64,000 nucleotides of DNA, taken from Undaria pinnatifida (taxonomy: Eukaryota; Sar; Phaeophyceae; Laminariales; Alariaceae). The position numbers and the translations under genes were made by a program. Under the pieces are notes generated by a model that saw only the letters and a program-made list of their open reading frames with translations, did no database searches and had not been told where the DNA came from. The stretch spans positions 2,302,616 to 2,366,615 of the forward strand of contig JABAKD010000018.1 in assembly GCA_012845835.1 (NCBI GenBank). The letters are read 5' to 3'. This document shows positions 16,874 to 28,800 of this stretch, one piece after another (positions within the stretch are counted from its first letter, which is position 1; each line of letters opens with the position of its first letter).

Positions 16874-19800
16874 GTGAGTTCATGAGTATGTAACGGCCGC
16901 AACCGGTACGGTAAGTCCGTGGCCCGTACCTGGTGTGCGCGGCCGGCGTATGTACCACGCGGTATCAGGCCCAACTTTCTGACCTAAGGCGTTATTTTTC
17001 AGGAAAGACGCGTACAAGACGCGTGCAAGCGAATCTTAGATTACGTGTGTCTTAGATTCGTGTACAGCATGTCGTTTTAAGCTTCGTAATGTCTGGCTGT
17101 AGATTCGCTCCCCCTTAGCATGTCTCAGATTCATTTTAGCGCGTTTACAACTGGGAAACCGTTTTTGGGGGACACATTACTTATGATTAGTATAGGAAGG
17201 GGTTTGGGGACTCGAAAAGGGTTAGCTATCAATACAATAGCGGTGCGGCCACACGGCTTTGCTCGTGGCACTATTTAGGTCGGCGTTGCCCATAGTGATA
17301 AGCAAGCAACGGGCGGGACACACCGTCACCCCAGAAGGTATACCTGGTATGAATCAAAGCACCGATTGGTTCATGAGCCTGGCCAGCAAGCTCCTGAATC
17401 TCCGAAAAGGAGGGGCGTTGGTGTGAGGGGATAAGCACGGCCAAAAATCGATATCTGGGCCGGCGGCCGGCCGACAATGACGGGGGCTCGGCGCGAGTGG
17501 CGCGTGGGTATCCTGGACAATAGCTTATTGAACATGCCTATTGTTTTGCCAATAGGTTGGTGTAGTGCCTATCGGTACCTGCTGTTGCCTGCATTAGGAG
17601 CACGAAATTGTCGATCGATACCTACTGGTGACAACAATAGGTTCGGACACATTGGTACAACAGCCCATTGTTCATGGGATAGATATGTGGAATTGTCGAT
17701 CAATATCTATTGTTTAACCAGCAGGTTCAGCGAACTAGACACAATAGGCTATTGCCCTCGGGATGGGTATGCGAAACGATCGATCGAGAATAGTTTATGA
17801 TGACAATAAATTCAGCGAATGGGGCGCAATAGGCTCTTTTTAGGACAGGCGTGTGAAAGTGTCCATCGATATCTATTTCTTTGACCGATATGTCTAAGCG
17901 AAAATTGTACAATAGGCTATTGGTTTTGCGATAGGTGCGCGAAATTGTCGATCGATACATACCGATGACAACACTAGGTTTAATGGAAAAATTGCATTAG
18001 TTTTTGTGTAGCATCCATCGATGCACGCAGTAGGTACAATTGATAACCTTGAAAATATATTTCTCCAAGTAGATATTCTGTTATGCTACAACAAGTATAG
18101 ACGGCACAAGTAACTCGTTTGGGCTGGTGGGTGTTACTTGCGCGGTTACGTGGGCGGTTGCTTATTTTATTCTGTGCCGCCCTTTCAAACCCACCACATC
18201 TCCTTGGGGAAGCTTGTATTATCGATTGATATCCCCACAGACCTTTAGTCTAATGTGTTCATTTACACGATATATGGTGAAGGGTGTCTGCTGCTTTAAG
18301 CACTAGTGCAACAGTAGCGCGCACCTCGGAGTATAGAACCACTTACAAGTATCGTTTGCCTGAGCGGCCTCCTTTTTTTTCCTGTCATACACTAACTTTA
18401 AGATATTCCCCTCCCGACTGCTGAGCGGGCCTAGGTTCCTGAAACCGAGCTCCTTAGATATTTCCCGCCTGAAAGACGCCGTGTTTTGCAAGTTGAAACC
18501 TGACCTCTTTTGTTCGTTTTGTTTACTTTTTTGTGTTGTTTACGAAGCATCATCATACCAGGTTCCAGCTGAGCTCAGATCAGCTCAGCAGCGCACCGCA
18601 GCACTAGCTCAGCAGAACAGCGCGGTGCAGTGCCCTGCCGTGCCCTGCCGTGCGTGGCGGCCGTGCTCTGCCGCGCGGTGCGGTACTGTGGGGTGCGGTG
18701 CGGTGCTGTGCGGTGCTGTGCGGTGATTTACCGTGCTGCGTGCTGTGCTGTTATACATGCCAGGTCTGACTCGACGAAGTATCATGCGGCAGTACCGAGG
18801 TACACCACACCAGGTCTTTACGTACTACATTGTTGAATCACAAAGAATGCACTCAGCTCAGCTCAGCTCAGCCATAGCCCAGCAGCGCGCAGCGCAGCGC
18901 GGTACGATGCCGTGCCGTGCCTTGCTTTGCCCTGCGATGCGGTGCTGTGCCGCCCTGCGCTGTGCTTTCTTTCGAACACACAAACAATACCAGGTATAAT
19001 GCGAAGTACCTGGTGCCAGATACCAGGTACTAGGTACCGGTGTTGTACGTACGTGTGTACTCGTCTTTTTGTTTTCTTCATTGATTGTCCCCCCTCTCGG
19101 TCCTCTTCATGTCCCCTCCCCCATGAATTTTACCCGTATACCGCCGACCAGCAAGTGACATCGCCAACGAGCACACAGCACAGCACAGGGCATTCAGCTC
19201 TGCACAAGTAGCCTTGGCATTATCAAGGTGCTAGTTGCTCCAAGTCGTGGACCTCTTCTTTCGGCCCCATTCACATTGATTAGTTGTATTCTTCCTTGCG
19301 CGAGCTTAGCAGGTGGCGTCAGCCGCCCGCGGAGCTGAGCCCTTTTATATTTATAAAATTGTTCTTCATACGTCAGCTGTGAGTTCAACAAATTTAGGGT
19401 CGATACTCATCTTTACAAGCTGCGTGACACACCGGCCGCTAGTTTTTTACCAGATGTATTATTCTTTGATTATATGAGATACAAGCAATAGATGTCGATC
19501 GATGACTTGACAACTCCATTGCATTTAGCATTGGGTATCGATCGATGCCTTTTGCAAACATGTTGAATTGAATCACCCGCCCCCCCCCTCCCCCCCCCCC
19601 CTCCGCGTGTTGTTTCCGCGCCGCACGTAACACATAACCCACCGCAGGGCGAGCGAGAGCGAGAGCGAGCGAGGCAGGGAGGGGGGACGGGGATGGTGCT
19701 GAAGAACATCGCGGAGGCTTATCTCATCCCTCGGCAGCTGCACGGGGGGGTCTGTGGGGGCCGCAAGGTGGTAGCTTTCGCGATAACGCTGACTAAGGAG

Positions 19801-22800
19801 GGTAACCACATGGATGGTGCTGTGGTACTCGCAGCTTCTATAGGTGGGTACGGCATCTTATTGCTTCCCCTCCCCTCCCCTCCACTCCCCTCCCGCCGCT
19901 CGTTTCGTCTGCTTGCCTGTCTGTCTGTCTGTCTGTCTGTGTCTCGTTCCCTATGTGTGTGTCTCTGTCTCTATGTCGCCATGTCTCTCTGTGTCTCTCT
20001 GCCTTTTGTCTGTACATATCTCTTGAGCCCTGTGTTGCGCCGCGTCATGTGTCGTTCTAGCTATGTCTGGCAGTTGTTGTTTTCGCTGTGCTGCTGTTGT
20101 CGTTTCTGTCGATGCTGCTGTTGCTGCTGCCTCTACAGTTACTGCTGCTGTTATTGCTGTTGTTGCTATTGTTACTCACCTCCCCCCGCCAATCTCACCG
20201 ATTTGGCGTTTTTTTGTTTGTATTTTTCTGGGTAAATTCGGATAAAGTGTTCCACGTTTACCCACGGCCTTTCTGTCCATTCTTCCATCGCCTCCCCGCC
20301 CCCCCCGCCCCCCCTCCTGTAGACCAAAGCTGTGCGAGAGCAGAGTTCCCGTATGATCTTGTGGCGTTTGTACACGACGATGTGAGACACACCCTACGGC
20401 AGAGGGGCGCTTTTTTTTTTCTTTCTGGAGATCCTTACTTAAGAAGCTGTGTAACCCGCCCAAAAAGTGATCTTAATAATCTGAAAGTGTGCAATCCGAT
20501 GGAAAAAAACCGTGGGCCAGGTAGGCGAAAAGCCTTTTTTTTTTTTGGTGACGAAAAAAAAACAACGGAGTTTCCAACGACTCTTGGGTTAGCGAGCGCC
20601 CCGTCATAAAAAGGCCAAATAAATTTGTCGAAAATGTGGTACCTCTATCGTACACGCGGGGTGAGCTTGCGTTGTCCGCAGACTACGGCCACGCATGATT
20701 GTTGAATGCCCCCCCCCCCTCCTTGATTAATCTGCCCCTGCTCCGTCTCGAAAGGGATGTGTGGTTGCTGGTCAACTGACCTAGGCATTCAACAAAGGAG
20801 TATACCAAGCAGCAAAGGAGTACCCCCCCCCCCCCCCCCCCATGCCTCCCCCCTCCCCTCGTTGCCCCCCCCCCCCCTCCTGTAGACCAAGCGTGCGCGA
20901 GATCGGAGTTCCTATGCGATCTAGTGGCGTTTTTACACGACGATGTGGGGCTGCCTTCGGAGAACGTACTGCGACACTTGGGCTTTAGGTAACGTGTTTT
21001 TTGCCGAGAAAAAACGGCTTTGAGGTTTTACGTTGTGGGTTTTGTGGAGATTTTTCGTACTGTTTTTTGTCGGGGATACGGCTTGAGAGTCATCCCACGG
21101 CGGTAGGTCAGGGGTTTCAGTTTGTGTGCGAACCATTTTGTGATCGGTTGAGCTCCTCTAGCGAGGAACCATTAATAGCGGCTATTCTCATACTTTCACG
21201 CGTACATTTGTTCTGGGACTACTAGTGCGGGGGAGCAAGAGTAAACAGGACCTCGTACGATACACACAAAGATCTGCCTGGTATACATTACCCATTTCTA
21301 GCCATTTTGTTTTTGGTCCTGATTACTGCGTTTCCCTGTTATAGGCCGTAGAAGTGTTGGTCGGCGGTGCGCGAAAGAACGCCTTCTAAGTCATGTTTCG
21401 GGGGGAGAAATCGAGCTGGCTCCTTGCACTTTAGGAGCTCAGAAAATTCTTAGAATCTGCTGCGCCCCGCGCGCTGCCACCGTCGGATGAGGTTTTGAGC
21501 TGTAGGTGTTTTTTTTTGCCAAGACAAACTTGAGCTTTACGTGGGTTTTTCGTTAAGAGTATCTTGGGCTTTAAGGTGAGTTTTCGTCGAGAATGTTTGG
21601 ATTTCTCTGTGAGTTTTCGTCTAGACTGGAGGCTGTGCGAGTGGTGGGGGCAGAACGGGGCGGGGGAGGGGGGTTCAGGAGGCCGTTGGGTCGAGGGGTA
21701 GGGAGGAGGAGACTGTGCGCACTATGCGTTGATTCTGTGGGTGTTGTACAATACAATAGGCTTTGTTCTAGTGATCGGAGGGGAGCGGGGGGGGGGAGGG
21801 GGGGTCGGGAATCATTGGGTCAAGGATGTCGGGGGGGGGTGGAGGGAGCGCACAATGCGGCGCATCTGTTGGTGTTGTCGTTCTTGCGGGTCGGGTCGGG
21901 TCTTGTCTGGGTGATCGACCCGATCCTTAACATTTGATAGTCTCCTGACTCGAACTTACCTGACCCATCCCGACTCGCGAGATTTCGAAAGGCTCTTGAC
22001 CCGACCCGACCCGCAAGATTTTGAAAGCCTCCTGACCCGTGAAAACACTTTATTTTTTTGTTGGTTTCGTGGTCAGGGTTTTCCGGCCCGGGCTCCCACT
22101 TGCCATGGCGGAGATCGAGGATGAGGTGAGCACACAGCTGTTAGAGTACATGGGGGGGGGGGGGGGGGGTACTCCCGGTAGTGCTGGTTGAGTAGTGACA
22201 CTGCCCTGTATAGTTCCGGTGAAGTCGCTGGGCACGACTGGAACTCTCTTTACGTACCTCTGGTCCCAAAAGCAAGTGGCGGTGCCCTGTACATTGCCGT
22301 TGTGTCGGACTGTGTGTACTACTGCTTTCCTTAGTGCCGGCGAGATGGCTTGGCACGACTGGAACTCTCTGCAGGCTGGTTTAGGGGAACAGCTCAAAAC
22401 GGAGAAGTCGGCGGAACAGCCGTCCTACGCCGGTTTTTTAGAAGGGGGAGGTCACCCTTGATAATTTTTCGGGCACGCGTTCTTTGAGTGGGTGCCACTG
22501 ACCACACACACACAGAGGTACGATAGCACTTTTCCGCATTTTCTCTTTTTCGGAACGACCCGGCTCCTTATTATTAACCCAAAATGGTCGATTTTTTTCA
22601 TTTTGTTTTTACGAAATGAGTTTCTTTGTATGCGTAGGCCATCGATTTGCTCATCGGATTCTTGCCCTTTCCGCTCACCCCAAGAAACCGTTTGATGGTA
22701 AGGTATGGAGCTCCTCCAGTCAGGATTCACGGGAAAAAACAGGAAGGTGGTGTCATCTCTCCCGTATCATAGTGTTGTATGCCTAGTCGCTCAACCCCTT

Positions 22801-25800
22801 CAGAGCCCCCGGATCCCTTCCTATACTAACTTCAAGTAAATTTGTCCCCAAAAAGGGTGTCCAGTTGTGGAGGTTTTGAGGAGTCCCGTCGTTCAGAAAA
22901 AAAACAAATTCGCCAAAAAGGGGTACACCTACCTTACTACGTCTATCGTAATATAACCCCTGTAGAGCCCGAAAATCCCTCCCTATACTAAGTTCAAGTA
23001 AATTTGTCCCCCAGAAGAGTTTCCTGTTGTGAAGGCGTTGAGGAGTCCCGCCGTTCAGAAAGAAACAGATTCGCCAAAAAGAGGTATACCTTACTACCTC
23101 TGTCGTAGCATAACCCATTTAGAGCCCCAAAATCCCTCCCTATACTAACTTCAAGTACATCGGTAAAAAAAAAAGGCTTTCCCGTTAAAAAGGGGTTAAC
23201 GCGACACCATCCGACCCGCGGGCCGCCGGTTTTTCAGGAGGTTTCTAAAAGCTCTCGCGGGTCGAGTCGGTTCGGGTCAGGAGGGAGGGAGGTCTCATAT
23301 TTTGGGTCGGGTCCAGAGGTTTTCAAGTACCACGGGTCAGGTCAGGTCCGGTCGGGCCGGGTCGGGACACCCTGACCAGACCCGACCCGACCCGCGGAGT
23401 CACCTTTTACCGCAATTCAGGATTATTATTATATAGGACAAAGTATGGTTGTCGGGGAAGTAGGTTTGGCCCACGTGTGCTTCCAGTATTTATTGAGGGA
23501 AAAAAAAATCAAAACGAAAACTGCAAAAAAGCACTGCTATAATATATTCCTGGCTCTAACCGCAACCCGCACCGCGACCCCAACCCTACCCATTGAACTT
23601 TGTGCGGAAAAAAACCGACGTGTTTTTTTTGTTTGGTGAAAATTTGGTCGACCGCATTAAAAACTCATACCATGATATATCCAAATAGTCCCCGATTTCC
23701 ACACTTCATCCCTACATTATTACCTAGACGTCTCGCAAAGGCTACTGAACCCGCGACAAGTGATCCGACCCGTGAAACGCCCTCCCTGATCTTGATGACG
23801 TTTAGTGTTCACCGGCAGTGATGTCATCCGTCCAGCGCAAGAGTTTTTACAGGCGCATTGAGGCGGCAAAGGCTCGGTCGGGGGGGGGCATTTTCTGCCA
23901 GCTCTGTTTTCGCAGAGCCCCTCGCGCTAGTGACTGCCTACCCAGATCCTGCGCAACACGCTATGATGACAGATATATGATCTATATGATCTATATGATC
24001 TATGTGATCTACAAGATATATATGATCTATATGAACTAGACCATCTATAGTATCTATATGATCTATAATATCTATATGATCTATAAGATATGTATGATCT
24101 AATCGATTTATATTATCTAGACGATCTATAGGATCTGCAAGATGTATATGATCTATACGATGTATACGATCTATATGATCTATATGATCTGTATGATCTA
24201 TATAACCTATATGATCTGTATGGTTTAAATGATGTAGATCGCGATCTTTCCGAGATGTCCATCTATAATATCTATATGATCTATAATATCTATATGATCT
24301 ACAAGATATGCATGATCTAATCGATTTATATTATCTAGACGATCTATAGGATCTGCAAGATGTATATGATCTATACGATGTATACGATCTATATGATCTA
24401 TATGATCTGTATGATCTATATAACCTATATGATCTGTATGGTTTAAATGATCTAGATCGCGATCTTTCCGAGATGTGACCGATTTTGTGTGTCATAGTTC
24501 CCCGTTGATTAGTCGACCAGAAGTACTTTGGCCAAAAAATGCTACGAACCTCTATCGTATTAAAGGAGGTGTCATTTACGGGGTCGGCAACTCCTTGTTT
24601 TCTCCGTGCGTTTTCATTCGTTTTACCTTTGTTTTGTTTTCGACCGACTCCAAGGAAGGGGCGCATGGCAAAACGGCGGCCTAAGCTGCTGAATTTTTTG
24701 TTTTTTTTAGTTGGTTTGCGGTCTTGTTTGTTTTGTTGTTTTGTTCTTGTTTTTTTTGTGTGGGTGCGTGTTTGATATATATATATATTTCGTCCGTTTT
24801 CTGTCCCTACCTGGTAGTTTTTCCGTCTTAATAAACAAATGCGATCATAATTGTTTGTATTTATTTTCATGGTTACTCGTGCTTTTTCCTGCGGCCGACC
24901 CGAGGACGCATGGAAAATGGCGGGTTTCATGTTTTCATATGGACAGTTCTGTTTATTTTCGTAGGCCCTTATTGTTGTTCAGCTTGATGCAGTCTAATTT
25001 TTAGCTTCGTTTAGTTTAGTTTGGTTTGGTTTAGTAGTAGAGTGTGGTCTTTTATTTTCGCGCCTTTCGTTTTGTAATTGACCGTTTTTGTCTCTGCTCG
25101 TTCGTGTGCTTGTGTGTGTTTGTGGTGGCTGCTTTCTTCTTTTGTTCCCTTGCAGTGGACCCGAGGGCGTGTGGAAAAGGGCGGCTGCTGCGGGCCGGCC
25201 GAGCTGATGAAGTTCTTCGCCTACACCTTGACCGACTATCACCGCGTGGTACATCTCGACACCGATGTTTTGGTGAGCCCGCGGCGTTGGGGCTACGATA
25301 AGGAATCACACATCGGACACATGGGATCTCTATTGATGATCTATCGATGATCTGTGTGTCTTTCAGTGCAGATATATCATCCCTGATCTGTACGACCTGC
25401 GTGGCCTGTAGATCATGTTGCCGGGTGAGAGTCCGATGATTTGACGTATATCTCTTTTTCTTGGATCGGATCTATCTGAACTACACAGGTTCCGCACGAC
25501 GTATGTTTCATAACGACAGGAATAGGATCTACATTATCTGTGTGATCTGTTTGATGTATATGATCAACTTCGTGTATGATCTAGATCGTGATGTGTCCGA
25601 TGTTGTGTAAGGATTATGGGCTGACCGGGTCTGTAAATTTGTCCTGGGGGAGATATATCCCTGATCTGCCAGATCTTCTGCGACGCCTGTAGATCATGTT
25701 GCCGGGTGAGAGCTGGATTTTCTGAATGGTCTAGCGCTTTTCTTGGGTTGGACCTATCTGTACTATACAAATCCTGCACAACGTATATTTCATGACGACC

Positions 25801-28800
25801 GACATAGGATGTACATGATGTACAGTAGATACGATCTAGATCGTGATGTGTCCGATGTTGTGTAAGGATTGTGGGCTGGCCGTGTCCGTCGATTTGTCCT
25901 GACGACCGTGGTACTATTGATAGAGCCCAAGGGTGTCACCGCCCGGACCTACATCCTTCAAGAGACGTACAAACTCCGTATCACAGTACCCGCGATCGAA
26001 GCAGCGCATACAGCTTGCAGATATGAGTTTCGGCTGAAACATTGATCGCACAGCTGTGCTTCGAAAACGCGACGAAAATAGTGATGGGCTGTTGCACCTG
26101 CTGTTTACTGCTGAGCTGCTACGTATTACTGGTGTTTTATTTGCTGCGTTGGTAGTCTTGTCTGTCATAATTGTTTTATCTTGTCCGTGTCTGTGTTATC
26201 TGCGTGATCTACCGGTAGATGGTAACTTGTCGGTTTTGTGCAGGTTTATGGAACCGCTGGATCCGGGAGAGTCTCTACGCGGTGTATTTTATGGCATTAT
26301 GGTCGTAAATCCTACTGTCAAAACATTACATATTATAGTCTCAAACCTGCGAATATGTGGTATGTACGATCCATACTTCGAAGTATAACGATAAGCTCAA
26401 GCCTTGTTTATATTATGTGATCTATGTGATCTATGTGATCTATGTGATCTAGATCATGACCTGGTCTGTCTGATTCGTGGACCCTCACCTTGTGCAGGTG
26501 CTGCAGCCTTTGGACCCCATCTTGGACTCAGAGGCGTCTCTGCTCTACACGGAAGACGTCAACATGGCGAACAAGCTCACGCCTGTCCTACCCGCCCAGG
26601 GGGGCTTCATGGTCATCCGCCCTGATATTGAGGTTTTCAACGATCTTGTTCAGGTGTGAGCGTTTTCGTTTTTGTTGCTATTGCACAAAACAGTCCACCT
26701 AGTTGGATGGCGCGTGCTACGATAGAGGTGGTGGCAGTTTCGGTCTGAAATTTTTCTGAACCACGGGGCTCGCCTTAACCCAAAATCGTCGGAAAAATAG
26801 CGTTTTTTTCTGCACCCTTCTCGTTGTGCTCCTAGGCCCTGGGATTTTGGTAGCCGGTACTTGTAGCAGTTTTGATTTTCGCTCCAAATCAGTTTTTTGG
26901 GAGTGTGTCTTAAGCTGCCGAATTGAGGAAACCTCAGAAAAAAACGTGGTGCGCCTCTATCGTAGCACGCGTCAGAAAACGAAGTCGAATGCCCCCAAAA
27001 ACTTGGGCGAAGTAAGGACAGGGTGGTGGGGTGGAGGGGGGCGAGGAGGGTGGTGGGGGTGAGGGCAGGCTGGGTGGGGATGGGGGTGGTGCCGCCCTAC
27101 CCGCCCAGGGGGGGTCCTTGGTCATCCGCCCTGATTTTCCGGTCTTTGAAAACCTTTTTCAGTGACGGGGTTGACTAGAGAGTGGGGAGGGGGCATGCGG
27201 AGGGCAGGGGGGTGACGATTTGAGCGGTGTGGGGGGCAGCGTCGGGGGTCGGGTGACGGGGCGGGAGGGTGCGGGGCGGTGGGGGTTGGAGGGGGTGGGG
27301 GAGGGTGGATGGGTGGGTGCGTTGGCCGGGGGGGGTGGGGATAGGGTGCGGTAGGGGTGGAGGGGGCGGTGAGGGAGAGAGGTTGGGGGCGGGGGGGGGG
27401 AGAGAGAGTGCTACCGTACCCGTCCATGGAGGGAGGGTTCATGGTCATCCGTCCTGATATTAAGGTGTTGGAAGACCTTGTTCAGGTGACGGGGTTTGTA
27501 TGGTAATATGATGGGGGCGTGAGGAGGAGGAGGGGGGGGGGTGGTACTATGTTGTTGTTTGCCTTAGCCATTTGGCCATTGACCGCGCATCCCTTTCGAT
27601 ACGGAGCACCGCCAGACAGGGGGAGGGGTGGGGTGATTAGGGGGTGACATATTGGATTTACGGTTTTGCTCTATCCTGATCAGGTTACGGGGTTTCTTCG
27701 GGAACGAACGGGGGGGGGGGGTGGTGGCGTGGGAGGATGGGAGGCGGACGGTGCCTACCTTACCCGTCAACGGGAGTTCATTGCCGTTCGCCCTGATGTT
27801 GCGGTCTTCCATGACCTGTTCTAGGCGACGGGGGTTCGTCCGGTAAACTCATGGAATGTGAATGACTGAAATATAAAAATCCACCGATGATAACGAAATT
27901 ACACGATGTTTGTTTTGAAGTCATCCCACACGGTAGGCGTGCGTCGGGCGGAATTTTCTGAGCTCCCGACTCAAGGAACTCACTGAATTTGTCATCCGTG
28001 ACGTGACTAGGAAGGCGTTCGTTTTCGCGCAACCCGACCAACACTTCTATGCGCCACAGTTTTCGTAAAATAAATTTCCTCGTTAAATGTATCAGACCTA
28101 CCGGGACTTCCTCACTGAGAAAGGAGGCCAGAAACAAACGTCTGACCCATGAAGCGCAACACTTTTTTTTGGTGTGACAGCATTACGCCAACATACACAG
28201 GTCGCGAATCGCGATTTTATTGCTTTGCGTTCGCTCAGGGGACGTCCTTGGTTAACTTTTCGCTGCACTCACAGTTGTATGGCGATTGTTTGTTGTTCTG
28301 CGATGTACTGGTAATCCCGTTTCTTTTGTTTTTTCCCGTCCGAAGATAGTGAAAAGCACGCCGTTTACTCGGGGCACGGGCTGGGGCGGGAGCAAGATCG
28401 GCCTTTTTTGGGGAGGCATTACGGTGCAGGGGCTCCTTCCGTACTACTACGAGGTGCGGCGACAGTTGTGACGGTTGGTGTTCCGTACTACTGCGAAGCG
28501 TGGCGAGATTTTGTGACGGTTCGGTACCGGTGCGGCGAGGTTTGTGACGGTAGCAAGCTGGTTTTCCTTCCCCCCCCCTCCCCATCTTTGCAAAACTGGC
28601 ACCACACATATAAGGGCAAATTACGCAGACTAAAAAGGTGTTGCCACAACAAATACTACAATGGTGGTAACAGCATGTCTTTCGTCGGGTGTGCTACTCT
28701 GCTGGTACCCGACGCCTGGCACGATAGAGGTGTTAAGGTATGCCTCGTTTTCGATGAAACGTTCTGACGGTGCTATTAACCTTAACCAAAAATCGTCGAA

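Noticed and set aside
21342-21400. Segment 'GCCGTAGAAGTGTTGGTCGG' as a GT8 exon between exons 3 and 4
   Set aside because: It would enter on a stop in the phase required and it matches MITE family 2 sequence. Exon 4 at 22077 fits in phase.
24331-24930. 199-codon minus-strand frame
   Set aside because: Its C-terminal third is YRSYRSYRS from the GATCTATAT repeat. The rest overlaps T-rich intron and a decayed exon copy on the other strand; no motif.
27122-27457. Pro-rich and Gly-rich frames on both strands
   Set aside because: They arise from G-rich low-complexity spacers between decayed exon 6 copies, with no motif.
27408-27485. Copy 2 of exon 6 as a functional alternative exon
   Set aside because: Frame and donor are intact, but it lacks the first half of the exon, and the required polypyrimidine acceptor is replaced by a G-rich tract. 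Kept as a duplicate.
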